This document shows, piece after piece, positions 22,694 through 35,662 of a stretch of DNA of 64,000 bases. This DNA is from Ehretia macrophylla (taxonomy: Eukaryota; Streptophyta; Magnoliopsida; Boraginales; Ehretiaceae). The notes beneath the pieces are model-generated. The model made no database searches. It was not told where the DNA came from and saw nothing but the letters and a program-made list of their open reading frames with translations. The stretch is from assembly GCA_037974665.1 (NCBI GenBank), contig CM075766.1:46179569-46243568 (forward strand). Reading direction: 5' to 3'. The position numbers were made by a program, and so were the translations under genes. Each line of letters begins with the position of its first letter. Position 1 is the first letter of the stretch.

Positions 22694-25500
22694 ATTGGAT
22701 GAAAGGGGGACAGAAGCATCTGTTCTAGCACATTTCAAACTCGGTCCTTTCATTGGTAAAACGATTGGACATTGTACCATAATCTGTTTTTGATCTTTTG
22801 TTGATAGATGGTAGGTATAGCTTTTATGTATAGAAGCAGATGCTCTTGGCTTGGCTTCAAGTTGTGGAACCCCATCTTTGTAGCTTGAGGTTTCGTATTT
22901 GTGTGATAATCTGTTTGCTTCTCTTTTGCAGCAATAGATTTGCAAATAGGATTGTGAAGATTGTAGAATGCCTAGATGTACTGTTTGTTTGTCTTTAGAT
23001 ATTAGATGTAATTAGATATTTAAGCTTGGGAAAACCAGCCTAGTCATAAAGGTCTCTGGACGTCCGTTTAACTGTATAACTATCTTCTGCTGCGGACGTG
23101 CCGGCTTCTTTAATCATCGAATTTCTAGTTATATATGCAATATCATGAAGCCATTGAGTGAGAGTAAAAGATGCTGAAAGGGGTAGCTAGCTTTCAGATG
23201 TAGTTTTGAGGCTTAAGTTTTTGTTGTATATTGCCTACTTCTACATCACCTTCAGATATGTTTTTCGCTAACATTTTCCTTCTTCTATGCTAATTTTTTG
23301 TACTTTGCATTTGCAAACTGGGAGAGTCTTCTGGATGTCTTCGATGATAAACCCAATTAGCACCGATAACTACAAACCCACCCAAAAAATATAAAATAAA
23401 ATAAAATAAAACCAACCCACAAAAAGGAAAATAGAAAGAAAGTTGCAAGAATGAAGTTCGCTTAAAATGTCTTAACACTTGAAACCTTTTTTGTTTTTTG
23501 ACCAAACAAAAAAAAAATGTTTATTTTTGGTACCATAAAAATCAAAATTATAATTTAAATTTAAAATTTTTAATTAAAACAAGTCATTATCTAATATTTT
23601 CACTTAATTTTAGAAAACACCAAAAGTTTTTAGCAATACCAAGTGTCAACATACTAGAACAAGATTGACAATATTTTAAACAGGAGCGGAGCTAGGGGGC
23701 TGGCCCCGCCCCCAAATTTTTTTTTTGTTTGTTTTTAAAAAAATTTATGTAATATCGTTAAAAAAAAAGTTATTTCTTTTATTTTTTTTTTTCACATCAT
23801 CAATCTTCTTATTTGAATTTTGACCCTTCTCAATATTAAATTCCTGAATTTGTCCCTGATTTTAATTGGCTATTCAAGAGCAAATTTAGGAGTTGTTTTT
23901 GGTGGGGGCTAAAATCATTATTTTTTGACAATATGAATACGTTTTTTTTTTTTTTTTTAAGCGAAGACTAATTAGTCTTGTTAACCAATAATATATAAAT
24001 AATTATTTTTTTGTTGAAAAATACTTAAATTTTTTTAATATTTTTTTTTGCCAGTGTGCATGTTGTTTAAAGAAAATATATTTTTTTTCTGATATATTAG
24101 GTTTTAACGGAGGTGTATTAGAGGTGAATTAGCAAAAGATTTATTAATTTTGACTCTTATCATCACTCATTCAAAAATATTTTTATAGAAGCCGCAACAT
24201 ACTTTTCAAATTTGATTTGTCAAATATTCTTCAATTATTAAAATGGCATGATTCATTCCCTCCAATTATAAAACATTTTTTGCAAGAAACTAAAAGGAGC
24301 ATAATATGATAATATTGCTTTTTATATTGGGACGGTTGTTAGATATGCATGTAGCCACAAGTTGTGTCAGCCACGTGAATACCTATTGACTCAAAAAAAA
24401 AAAAAAAAAAAGCCACGTCAATACCTGAAACGAGAAGACGCAATATAGTACGACAAAACAAAGAAAACGTGCTTAGCAAGAAAAGAAAAAAACAAAGAAA
24501 ACGTGGTGCTTTCGTGAGAGAACCAAAAGAAAATGTTTGGGGCTTGTTGGGTAGAAGATAAACATCATCGTCATCATCTCATCATTTGGGTAGAGGATTA
24601 ACATCATCGTCAACACCTTATAATTTATTTACGGGACAATTTTAAAAACGTCCATTGCATCTGTAGAGTTAGGGTAAAATAAAAAATTCACAAAAAGTGA
24701 ATATTAAAATGAATTAAATAGTTATTTTTTAAAAATTAAAAGACTAAAAAATTTCTTTTCCAAAACTAGAGGGGACCAAATTTTTTTTATCTCTTAGTCT
24801 TAATCTGGCAACAAATCGAAATTTCACGTTGAGAGCCAATTTCCCTTCAACTACCGATGTCTTTTTTTTTTTTTTTTCAGTAACTACCGATGTCGAAAGT
24901 GATCGAAAGACACCGACAAAAAAAAAAGAAAGTGATCGAAAGATATTAATATTTTAATTTGACTCCTGGATATCAATCCTTTTCAATTACCAAAATCACA
25001 TGCGTGTCGTCCTCTCCAACTAAAATGGAAGGCTATACAGTAAGAAGAGAAAATAATATAATGTTATTAATATTCCTACGTCTTTTTTTTGTTTTTTACT
25101 GCCACGGCAGATTGGATATGTACATAATGTGATAAACACATTTGGGATAAACCTAAGAATTGGACAAGTGTCTCCCATTTTATAAATGAGTTATATTATA
25201 TGTCGTTAAATTTGATAAATTTATTTTATAGACATAATGAACTAAGTTACTTTACGATAAAAATATATATTTTTTTTAAAAAATATTTGAAATAAGTAAT
25301 TAAAATTTAAAAGTATAAAATTTAATGATCCATTTCATCTAAAAAATGGTAGTGAAGGATGGATTCAAATTCAAAGAGTCGAATAAAATAAATGAGTATG
25401 TGAATAATAAACTGTTAAAAATAAAAATAACAACCTCTTATATTGAGATATACACATAGGGACAAAGAAAAGGTCAATTTTGACACAAAAAAAAAAAAAA
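22694..25500. other. bZIP 3' UTR, then intergenic DNA
   Basis: The bZIP 3' UTR probably runs to about 23040. After it I see no gene. Around 23683 GGAGCGGAGCTAGGGGGCTG followed by CCCCGCCCCC is a phrase common at ends of plant MITE/transposon remnants. The rest is poly-T rich (23700-24070). A partial copy of the start of the next gene lies at 24524-24616. Confidence 0.5.
24524..24616 (+). repeat. Partial duplicate of the start of the MCC-beta gene (two pieces)
   Basis: Piece 1 (24524-24580) has AAAAGAAAATG, GGGCTTGTTGGGTAGAAGAT and AACATCATCGTCATCATC. Piece 2 (24584-24616) has GGGTAGAGGATTAACATCAT. Both resemble 25560-25615, the 5' edge and first codons of the carboxylase gene. Neither has an open frame of note. 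Confidence 0.65.
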
Positions 25501-25516
25501 GGTCCACCCCAAGCTC

Positions 25517-25524
25517 TATAAAAT
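25517..25524 (+). promoter_or_regulatory. Possible TATA box of the MCC-beta gene
   Basis: TATAAAAT lies 45 bp before the start codon, which would leave a very short 5' UTR. The match is good, but no transcript data support it here. Confidence 0.4.
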
Positions 25525-25568
25525 CAAGGAAAGCGTCTTGGTTGCGTGTAAACAACTGAAAAGAAAAA

Positions 25569-28500
25569 ATGATCCGGGCTTTGTTGGCTAGAGGATTAAC
25601 ATCATCGTTATCATCGTCAGCTAGACTTAGCTCAATCCAATGGCAAAGCCGACACTTGTGCTCGGGTGTGCTACCCGACACCCTTGACCGGAGCTCGGAA
25701 TCTTTCGCCCGCAACTCCAAGGCCATGGACTCCCTCAGTTTCCTTCTTCAGTCTCGAATCAATGAGGTACTTACTTCAAGACTGTTATGTTGTATCTATA
25801 TATGTGTATATATAATATAATAACTTGTAACGCACTCGTGTCATAGACTTAAAAATATAATAACTATCTTGAGTTAACTTGAGTGTTTTGAACCAGATAT
25901 CAGTTTTGTTCAAAATGGTTTTTCCGACCATTTTGAGCTAATTATCGATTGGGCTCGAAATGGTTAACTAAAGTTATTATTTTAGCTCACATTTTAGCAC
26001 ACAGTACTGAGTTATCAACTTATAACCCACACTCATATCACGGCGTCCAACTGGGTACTATGGTTGTCGAGGTGTGAAATGGTGTGCTTTAACTTTGTGA
26101 TGATGCTGATAGGTAATGGCTGGAGGGGGCCCAGAAGCAGTGGAGAGGAACAGGAGAAGGAATAAACTGTTGCCTAGAGAGAGAATTCAACGCCTCATTG
26201 ACCCTGGTTCTTCATTTCTTGAGCTTTCTCAGGTTTTTTTTTTTTCCCCCTTTTATATGTCTATTTTCCGTGTCTTTTTTGCTTTTCTGGTTGTTTTGCA
26301 TAGTGTAAGTGATATAAGAATTAATTAATGTAAACCTTGGGAAAATGGGGCACGGGTATTTTATTCTCTCAGCTTAGTAAGGATTATTGTTGCAAGTAAT
26401 GAAAGTTCAACGATGGTATTAAGTGTAAAGGGCAGGTGATTGGAGATTTCGGAAGTCCTGCTGCTTTGTGCTATGAGTGGAAGTTGGGTCACTCAGTAAG
26501 TTTCTGTTTAACTAAACTGAAACTTAAAAAGAAAACGTAAAAGAAAAGTACATGAGTGGATATCAACAGATTGATTATGAACTGTTTTTATCAATTGCAA
26601 TAGGAAGGACAAAGTGATTATGTTGTCTAAAGTCACTTCTTTTACTAATTTCATGTTTTAATGAAATCAGCTTGCAGGTCATGAATTATACAACGAACCA
26701 TTACCTTCTGGTGGCATAATCACGGGAATTGGACCAGTTCATGGAAGACTCTGCATGTTCATGGCAAATGACCCAACTGTGAAGGGTGGGACTTATTACC
26801 CCATAACTGTCAAGAAACAACTTAGGGCACAAGAGATTGCTGCTCAGTGCAGATTACCCTGTCTATATCTTGTTGACAGTGGAGGAGCTTTCCTTCCGAA
26901 GCAGGCCGAGGTTTTTCCTGACAAGGAAAATTTTGGTAGAGTTTTTTACAATCAAGCTGTCATGTCTGGACAAGGTATTCCTCAAATTGCACTGGTATTA
27001 GGTTCTTGCACTGCTGGTGGGGCTTATATTCCTGCAATGGCTGATGAAAATGTAATGGTCAAAGGAAATGGTACCATATTTCTTGCTGGACCTCCTCTTG
27101 TGAAGGTTAGATTCTGACCTTCTGCTGCTCCATGATCTCTCTGAATCTCTTTCTTGATCCGTTTATCTGTTTTCAGCAAGTGTAAGATAAAAAAGATACT
27201 GTAAAAAACATCTATGACCTTCCGTCTTAGCTTGTACAGTTACATACTGGGTTCCATCTAGTTAGGAAGTTTCTGTTTTCTCATATTCATGAATGCAGAC
27301 ACTTATTTAAGACCATATTTTATGTCTAAGAGAGAACTTTTAGTAGGCTGCCACAGGGGAGGAAGTTTCTGCAGAAGATTTGGGAGGTGCAGCTGTACAT
27401 TGTAAAACATCAGGTGTTTCGGACTACTTTGCCCAAGGTAAATTTCTGCATTCTCTTCCAAGTCCTCCACACCTCTCTTTTTCTTTCCCTATTGTGTTCT
27501 TTTTTCATTAGTAAGTGAAGTTAAACTTTCATTGAAATCAAATTGATATAGTCTAAAGATGACGAAAAGATCATCTGCATAGCAGATGTGTGAAATTCCA
27601 AGCTCTCCACATGTTGGATGCTAGTTAAAGCCTTCTACCTTCATTGTGTTATTTAACTATGAATTCATGATGATCTTTTCATGATGAGATGTGGTTATTA
27701 ATTCCATTGCTTAACGTTTTACTGGTGGCTAATAAACTTCGTGTTTACATTTTAGATGAACTGCATGCACTTGCCATAGGGAGGAATATTATTAAGAACT
27801 TGCATATGGCTGGAAATTCAAATGTACTGCAACATATCAGTGCTGATTACAAAGAGCCATTATATGATATAAATGAACTTCGCTCCATTGCTCCAACAGA
27901 CCTCAAGCAATCCTTTGACATCCGATCAGTTATTGCTCGCATTGTTGATGGAAGTGAATTTGATGAGTTCAAGAAATTGTATGGCACTGTGAGGCCTTTA
28001 TATTCCTTCAAGCCCTCGCCATTTAATTCTATTAATATCTTTTTAGGTTTGGTATTTTCTTCAACAACTTGTGATTTGACATGTATTTTGCCTTCCTGCA
28101 GACGCTTGTAACAGGTTTTGCAAGAATATATGGGCAGCCTGTAGGAATCATTGGAAGCAATGGGGTTCTATTCAATGAATCTGCTCTAAAAGGGGCCCAC
28201 TTCATTGAATTGTGCGCTCAACGTAATATTCCATTGATCTTCCTTCAGAATGTCACGGGATTTATGGTATGTTGACTACAACATCTCATGTGAATTTTAT
28301 ATGCAGTTAAGTGCCGCAAGTTAATCTAGCCTACTAAGTTATTGTTGAGAATCTACATTTTTAGGTTGATTGAATGAAGTATGCTGTATAATACATCAGT
28401 AATTTATTTAAACTTTATGTAAAGGATATATGGTAGGAGCTTGAGATGAGTAGAGTAAAATAAGGAATTCATCTGTAATGTCATTATCTACTGCCCAATA

Positions 28501-30463
28501 AGCCACAATTCACATACTGTCTCTGATAGATAGTTTTGGTAACCTTTGTCAAAATCTTTTCTTCCTAATAGAGGTTATCTCCCTTCTCTTGTTGTGTTAG
28601 ACATTCTTGACCATTGGCTATCGTGCTGTTTGTCACATTCGCTTCTCTTCCCATGACTTCCTTTTGCAAAGGAAAGCAACTTTTTAGATCTGATTGACCA
28701 AAAAAGTTCTCTGAGAGGAAACTCTGACCTCTGTTAAAGCTATCTGAAAATCAGCAACTCAGAGGAGAGAGAATCAGTATGAAGCATTATTCCACCTTGA
28801 GTCCATGTTCAAACATTTTCATATGACTGGACATATTCGGAATATAGCTACTCTAAATGTTGGTGAATCAGGTCCTTAATTTATGGAATTGAGTGAAATT
28901 TCTGGTTATACATCAGAGTTCAATTTCGGATTTTAGGCTGTTCAAGATTGAGACTATCATTTTTGTGGCAACTTTTGGTGGCTAACCTGAAATTTGGATG
29001 TCTCTTGTCCTCTTCTTGATCATATTTCTTTAGATCAGAAGTTTATGCATGTAAATCTAAGCCTGGAGTTTCACTGCTTATCCATATGGTAGGTTGGCTC
29101 AAAATCTGAAGCAAGTGGTATAGCTAAAGCTGGAGCTAAAATGGTGATGGCAGTTTCTTGTGCAAAGGTTAGATTCTTGTTGTAGTGCGAGCCCTTACAG
29201 TTTCCGTTTTACAGAGTAAGCATCAGTCGATTTAAGCTTTTTCTGGAAGTTTGACCTCGTGTTGCCAGCAAATTTCATACGCTTTTTGTACAACACAGTT
29301 TCATACACTTGGAACCGACCTTTTTTCTTCTTTCAAAGCATAAATCAGAACCTTTTTAAAGCGTTTCTATATGTGCAGTGACTATCATCATTCAGTCCTC
29401 TTGTTCTTTTGATAATGGTGTAAGCATAAGGTCTATCAAAAAGAGTTACTTATTTTCTACTCCTCCTCCAAACATATGCCAAACAGGTACGTAAAATTAC
29501 AATTATTGTTGGAGGAAGCTTCGGAGCTGGATACTATGCAATGTGTGGACGTGCATATAATCCCAATTTCATGTTCTTTTGGCCAAATGGTCGAGTATCA
29601 GTGATGGGAGGTGCTCAGGTAGTCTCTTGATACTTTACTGCTGATAACCATTAACATCTGCATGGATGGCAAATAGGTCATATGTACTTGCCTTTGCAGA
29701 GACTTCGTGTAACAGTATCTTTTCTTTTCAGATATCTGTTTGTTTTTCGTTTAGGATTCTCTCAGTTTTCTGTACAAATGCGGACACACTTATCCATGGG
29801 CTATAGATTATGGATACGTATCTGCTGACTTACTCAACTACCTTAAAATTTTAAATATAATCTCTTAAGAGTCTATTATTATTTTCTTGGAACTCATAGA
29901 ACTGCATGAGATAAGTTTGTCACTTACGAAAACTCTTACCAATGCAACATAGTAATACAACAATAACTGAAATTATATGCTGGACTTGAAACATTCCAGT
30001 GGTGATTATATGTGTATCTCTATTTTCCTATGTCCTTTTGCTCAGGACTATTTGAGCATTGCTAAATTATATCTTCATCCGTCCAAGACTGTAACAGTAT
30101 AATAATTATCGTTTGCTCACTTGCCCCTATCTAGGCTGCTGGTGTGCTGTCTCAGATAGAAAAGGCCAACAGGAAAAAGAGTGGAATTCCGGTAAGATTT
30201 TGACTTTTAAAGTCTTGACATGGCCACACAATATGTACTTATACCACCGTGTTTTGCAGTGGACAAAGGAAGAGGAGGAAAAATTCAAGGCAGATGTTGT
30301 GGAGGCTTATGATAGAGAAGCAAGTGCATTTTACTCCACGGCAAGACTTTGGGATGATGGTGTTATTGATCCAGCAGACACAAGAAAAGTCTTAGGCCTT
30401 TGCCTCTCTGCTTCCCAGAATCGTGCCCCAGAAAGCACAAAGTTTGGTGTTTTCAGGATGTGA
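25569..30463 (+). CDS. MCCB: Methylcrotonoyl-CoA carboxylase beta subunit, mitochondrial
   Basis: Ten exons: 25569-25766, 26113-26232, 26671-27105, 27347-27437, 27756-27988, 28102-28266, 29093-29167, 29487-29618, 30135-30191 and 30260-30463. Codon phase is continuous; 569 aa, close to plant MCCB. It is the carboxyltransferase subunit that moves CO2 from biotin on the alpha subunit to 3-methylcrotonyl-CoA in leucine breakdown in the mitochondrial matrix. The N-terminus ([20 protein letters not shown]) is an Arg/Ser-rich presequence. Family motifs are [96 protein letters not shown] and the end FGVFRM. Glycine-rich oxyanion-hole segments are intact. No frameshift or stop is seen, and partners are not nearby. 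Confidence 0.97.
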
Positions 30464-33400
30464 TAATACCTCCGGTTCGTGCTGGAAAAAGAAAAGGACG
30501 AATTGCCCGCAACAGGCATGTTCCACTGAATCCGCAATCCCGGGACGCCATGGAAACTGCTTGGAGCAATTCAACCTAAATCATGGTGATGGGTGGCCAA
30601 AAGATTTCATCATCAATATGGGAAATAAAAGGGCTGGTTTGATATTAGGATGACAAGCTCATTCATTTCATAAAGGCAACTCAATAAGCAAAATTTGTAA
30701 CACTGCTAGTGTAGACACACTTCAATCAATTATTGTTCTTTATCACACATGTTGGATGTTCTGGGGTCGAAATATAAGTTGTTAATGTTCATATTTTACA
30801 ACTGATCATAGCTTCTCTGATTACTTAAAAACTATTAAAAATTAAAACAAAATCTGTAGATAGTAATTGAAAATTATATTTTCTAAACAAAAGAAGTTTA
30901 TCTTTTTCTTCTACCACAAAAGTACCATCTACTAAGTCTATAAAGATTGGGTGAAGTGATTAGGTAGCGATTTATTGTGACAAAAGTCTTAAGTTTAAAT
31001 TTATATTTTTTTATCATAAATTTTTTTATTGACTTGAAGTATGTATTGAGGCGCGTCGTTGCACTATAGAGTTTATAATTTTAGAATAAATTTAATATAA
31101 TACCTAGAGTGAGTTTCTCGTTATTAAAATAAAATTTCCCGACCACCAGATTAAAAGAAGTTAAAACCCAGAAGGTAGACAAAATGGTATTTGTATTTTT
31201 CCTCAAAACGATGACTACGGACATAGTTCGAAGTTAAAAGATTTATAAAAGACGTTGGAATGATTCCTTGCCAAGTTTGAGGTAGTTGATGTAATCGCGC
31301 CTCTTTTGCTAACAAACGTGCTGGCTTGTTGTGATATTTGGAGACGTAGGAGAAGGTAAGGCACTGAGACTATGTAGTCAAATGTAATATGTCCTCAACA
31401 ATGGTTCGGATGTGCCAGTGTTGCCATTGTTGTGGTGTGCAGATTGATTGAAAGAGCTCCTAATTGTCCATAAAAGTTGGTTAACTCATTACTATTAGGT
31501 TAAATCAGGATGAAGTACAAAAATGCGAAATGTGTTTGGAAAATAGTTAAGAATTAGAGTTGATGTTATAATAATAATTTAATAATTCCTTCAGTAACGA
31601 CATAAATGTTAGTCTAACATAGTTAATAGTTTCGTATTAAATTAGATTATAATAAAATGAAAAATATCCATAGTAATTTAAGTTGTTAAATAATCAATTA
31701 ACTCTCTATTATTTATAAAAACATAATTTACAATGTTTGAGTTTAGTAATGCGGGAGTTTATTTTTCACATTCTCTAAACTTTTTTTTTTTTGGTAGTAC
31801 ATTCTCCAAACTCACATCACGATTTTATTAGACTCATTTCAACCCCTTTTAGCAATGTGTTTACAGATTTTACATGTACAATATACTCATTTTGTTTTGT
31901 TCCCTGGGTTGTTGTCTAATTTGACTCTGAATCTTCTTTGTATCTCTTTTCTTTAGTTAATAATATGCTAGTTGACTTAAAAAAACAAAAAAAAAAAAAG
32001 AAAGTCTATGTAACAAGATTCTTACAGTACCCTTAGAGGTACGAGATTAATTAGATTGTACCAGTAGACGTACAGTTGTTGCTTAACCATTCTGTTTCGA
32101 TATTGACTGGAGTCGGCCCATACTGGAAAGGTGTCCCTCTCTCTTTTTCGCTTCACTTTTTCACCTCTGGTTCGGAGAGGCCCATCTATTTTCAGTGAAA
32201 CAACAAAGGGAGAGGAATTTAGCTTAAAAATCTTTTTCAAGTCTTTACACAAATCTTTTTCAAGTCTTTACACACAACTCCATCTACATCTTTTCTTTCC
32301 TTTTTCGCTAAATTTCCAACTCATTACAACTTAAATTCAACGGTAGCCTCTCTCTCTCTCTCTCTCTCTCTCTTCATATATTGAGTTATATGTATGGATA
32401 TATTAGTAATTCAATTGTTATCTATCAATATGGGTTTGTGAAATCGGAATTTTTTTCAAGAGCTATTCAATCTTTGTTGCTTGATTCCTACTGTTGTTCT
32501 CTTTGTCAATTTGGGTTTTTTTTCTTCTTTTTTTTTTGTTGGTAGAATTGAGTCCCAAAAGCCGTAATTCGAACTCAAGTATTCTAAGTACACAGATCAC
32601 TGTTTCATCATTCCACCTGACTCTTTGGTGTATTTAAATGGTTTTTTTTGTGGTTGCCCTTTTCCTTCATCATCAAAATTTTATAATTCATTCAAAAAAA
32701 AGAAGTGTTGAAATTGATAAAAGTTTTAAGTTTTTCTAATTTTGTGCTGGTAAATAATATTTTTTTTTAATTCGTTTTGCAAATTACCATAATCGAGCTT
32801 AACAAGTGCGTTACAAATACATTTTATTTGGAATTGTGGCGAAGAAAAGAATTGAAAAGGGTAGCACAACTTTGTAGTTATAAGCTTCAAAGATGAGAAA
32901 AGAATGGAAAAAGGTTAGGGTGACTTTGTATTTATAAGCTTCAAAGATGTTTGCTGTGTGAATAAGAAGTAAAGAGGGGTCTTGTATTGCTCTACATTCA
33001 TATCTTTGATTTAGCAAGGTAAAAAAGGAAAATGCAGAAAAGAATTAGAAGCAAAGTGATTTAGTGTACATTTCTTATCATACAAAAGTAAATGCCAAGC
33101 GTAAAAGGTTTTTAAAATGTAGTTGAAAATTAGGGAAACATGAATGGTAAATGACATTTGAATTCGTGGAATTCTAATGTAGTTTCATGCTTGATATCGT
33201 TGGGGATTAAAACATTGAAAGAGAATATTCTTCTAAGTGTTTTCTTTTCCTTGCTAAAGTTGAAGATCCAGATGGGAAATTAATGTCTTCTGTACCGAAA
33301 AATTTGGAATTTTATGTCATGTTTGTCTCGTATTCCGTGTTTAAGCAGTCATCATTGATGGTGGCATTGTACTGTTATTTGATCCTTATTTGTTGGTGTA

Positions 33401-33642
33401 CCGTTATCCTGTTTGTATCTTGCTTGAAGCTTTAATTTATCTTTTAAATCATTGACGAGCAGGATTTGTTGATTTGATAATTATTTAAGTACTTATCATA
33501 CCATATGGATATTATTAATCTGTCCGGCAATCATTATAGGATATGATGTCTGATATATCCGCACTGTTTTCTTACATGATCTCCCTTTTGATTTGTTGCT
33601 TAGCCGCTGGAAGCCAGGCCCTGCATAAATTCTGAGACTCTG
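30464..33642. other. Intergenic, with leader of the next gene
   Basis: The MCCB 3' UTR reaches perhaps 30800. No complete gene follows. An RNase H-like fragment is at 31235-31480 (minus). A CT microsatellite (32350-32374) follows a CT-rich stretch that could be the 5' UTR of the NYN gene. GATTTGTTGCTTAG (ending at 33602) is a likely 3' splice site in that leader. Around 32550 a B-box-like AATTCGAACTC suggests a SINE remnant. Confidence 0.5.
31235..31480 (-). pseudogene. RNase H-like retroelement fragment
   Basis: On the minus strand one frame reads PQQWQHWHIRTIVEDILHLT, then a stop, then LTFSYVSKYHNKPARLLAKE and ARLHQLPQTW. The pattern of aromatic residues, N-x-A-x-x-LA and a charged tail resembles the C-terminus of RNase H-like domains of plant LINE-type elements. 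It is short and has an internal stop. Confidence 0.4.
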
Positions 33643-35217
33643 ATGGGAAATTCAAGTACATCAGCTTTGATGTTGTCTCCAGACTCGGAACAAGGCGGGG
33701 ACCATATTCCAAATTCTCACATGAACTCGCCTCAAGCTTCCCCACCGCAAATTCGCGACGCATCTCATGGTCATGTGGCTATTCTTTGGGACATTGAGAA
33801 CTGTCCTGTTCCAGGTGATGTCCGCCCAGAGGATGTGGCTGGTAACATCAGAATGGCGTTACGGGTCCATCCTGTCGTTAAAGGAGCTGTCACAATGTTT
33901 TCTGCATATGGAGATTTTAATGCCTTTCCCCGGCGGTTAAGGGAAGGCTGTCAAAGAACTGGTGTCAAGCTTATTGATGTCCCCAATGGAAGGAAGGATG
34001 CAGCTGACAAGGCAATTTTAGTTGATATGTTCCTTTTTGCTCTTGACAATCCACCTCCTTCTTCAATCATGCTGATCTCAGGAGATGTTGATTTTGCTCC
34101 AGCACTTCACATTCTTGGTCAACGTGGATATACTGTGATCCTTGTCATTCCTTCTGGGGTGGGTGTCTCATCTGCTTTGTGTAATGCAGGTAGATTTGTG
34201 TGGGACTGGCCTAGTGTGGCACGTGGGGAAGGCTTTGCGCCCCCTGCTAAGGCTTTAATTCCTCCTCGTGGAGGTTCAGCAGAAATTGCTGGCCTATTAA
34301 GGGGCTGTCAGATACATGACAATTCTGATAATCAGACAGAAGAGGAAGCAATAGTATACCAAGGGACATCTCAGAGCTACAATAAACGGGATTTTTCTGT
34401 GATATCACAGTCTTTGACTGAATATAATAGAAGTTCATTCTCCATGCCCTGTTATTCGTCGTCTTTGAGATCACACAGTCTTCCTTCTGGTTTGGATCAA
34501 GTTTCAGCAGAAACTGTTTCACCCTGTGATCAGAATGACTTGATGTGGGTGGTACAGCCTGGAGATATAAATGGTTTGAAGCGTCAATTGGTAAAGTTGC
34601 TTGAACTGTCTGGAGGCTGTCTACCTCTTACTAGTCTTCCTGGAGAATATAAGAAACTTTATGACAGGCCGCTTTATGTTTCAAATTATGGTGCATCTAA
34701 GCTTGTGAATCTTCTTAAGAAGATGGCTGATGCACTGGGCATAGAGGGGACAGGCCAGAGGAAGTTTGTCTACCTCCTCAAATCGAGAACTGGACCAAAT
34801 TCTTCTCCTACAATTTTAGCAAAGAGAGAAAGAAAAGGAAAAGGGTCTCAGGAGGAGACTGCTGGGATTATTACTACAGGAGCTGGGTCTTCAGATGAGG
34901 TCTCAGAAGATGAAAGGGTGGTTGTCGAAGAACAAGGGAGGGAAAAAGAGAAGCCTGATATGGGCCAATCTGCAGTTATTAATCAAAACCTGGAAAAGTT
35001 CAGATGTGAGCTTCAAGAGCTTCTTGTGAGCTATTCTTGTCGGATCTTCCTTGGTAGTTTTGAAGCAATTTACCAACAACGGTACAAGAGACCTTTGGAA
35101 TATGAGAGCTTGGGCGTGAATGAGCTCGAGGAGCTGCTGGAAATGGTGAAAGATGTTGTCTCATTGCAGGAGGAACCAGTAACCAGAAGGAAGTTTATGG
35201 TGGCTATTGGTTGGTAA
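33643..35217 (+). CDS. NYN domain protein with two LOTUS/OST-HTH domains (MARF1-like putative RNase)
   Basis: One coding exon of 524 aa. The NYN domain spans about 43-195: AILWDIENCPVP holds Asp50 and LISGDVDFAPAL holds Asp148 and Asp150, the acidic residues typical of this PIN-like nuclease fold. Two LOTUS/OST-HTH domains follow, about 308-380 (GLKRQLVKLLELSGGCLPL ... KFVYLL) and 450-520 (FRCELQELLVSYSCRIFLG ... RRKFMVAIGW). A low-complexity acidic/basic linker (about 395-440) separates them. Family knowledge: NYN domains cleave RNA and LOTUS domains bind RNA or protein partners; plant members are usually annotated putative endonuclease or glycosyl hydrolase. The substrate is unknown. An upstream splice acceptor at 33602 suggests a 5' UTR intron. 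Confidence 0.9.
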   Translation: MGNSSTSALMLSPDSEQGGDHIPNSHMNSPQASPPQIRDASHGHVAILWDIENCPVPGDVRPEDVAGNIRMALRVHPVVKGAVTMFSAYGDFNAFPRRLREGCQRTGVKLIDVPNGRKDAADKAILVDMFLFALDNPPPSSIMLISGDVDFAPALHILGQRGYTVILVIPSGVGVSSALCNAGRFVWDWPSVARGEGFAPPAKALIPPRGGSAEIAGLLRGCQIHDNSDNQTEEEAIVYQGTSQSYNKRDFSVISQSLTEYNRSSFSMPCYSSSLRSHSLPSGLDQVSAETVSPCDQNDLMWVVQPGDINGLKRQLVKLLELSGGCLPLTSLPGEYKKLYDRPLYVSNYGASKLVNLLKKMADALGIEGTGQRKFVYLLKSRTGPNSSPTILAKRERKGKGSQEETAGIITTGAGSSDEVSEDERVVVEEQGREKEKPDMGQSAVINQNLEKFRCELQELLVSYSCRIFLGSFEAIYQQRYKRPLEYESLGVNELEELLEMVKDVVSLQEEPVTRRKFMVAIGW

Positions 35218-35617
35218 TGAGGTCTCACTTCTGTTTGTTCACATTTTAGTTTGTTTTAACGTAATTAGGAATATATGTCTCGGATAAACCTGCCCTTTTA
35301 AGCTCTTCAAAAAGGACACAAAAATGCCGGATCCATCTGCAGTCACCAAGGGGTGTCTTAGCGGACATCTGCCAACGCCACAAAACAAGTAATCAATTTC
35401 ATAATTCATTTAAAAGGTATCACAAAGCGAGTTAAATGTGTCTCAAATACAGTTTAAATGAATTGTGATATTTTTTTTTTTTGCTAAGTAAATGAATTGT
35501 GATATTGTTTACTCGTTTTGTGGTTTTTGGAAAAGCGTAGCTCCTAAAAATGCTGGAAGCATGTATTCTGTTGTTTCTTCACTGAGTGAGTCTTGTAGAT
35601 TTTCTTTTTTTTCTTTT

Positions 35618-35662
35618 GGGCCGGTTGTGTGAGGGATTCGAACCCCCGACACCGTGTTTTCT
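35618..35662 (-). repeat. Possible tRNA-derived SINE remnant
   Basis: On the minus strand GTGTCGGGGGTTCGAATCCC matches the T-arm / B-box of RNA polymerase III promoters. No full tRNA cloverleaf can be folded around it, so it is more likely a SINE fragment than a tRNA gene. Confidence 0.35.

Noticed and set aside
35618..35662. tRNA gene suggested by a GGTTCGAATCC motif
   Set aside because: No acceptor, D or anticodon arm can be built around it; a SINE remnant is more likely.
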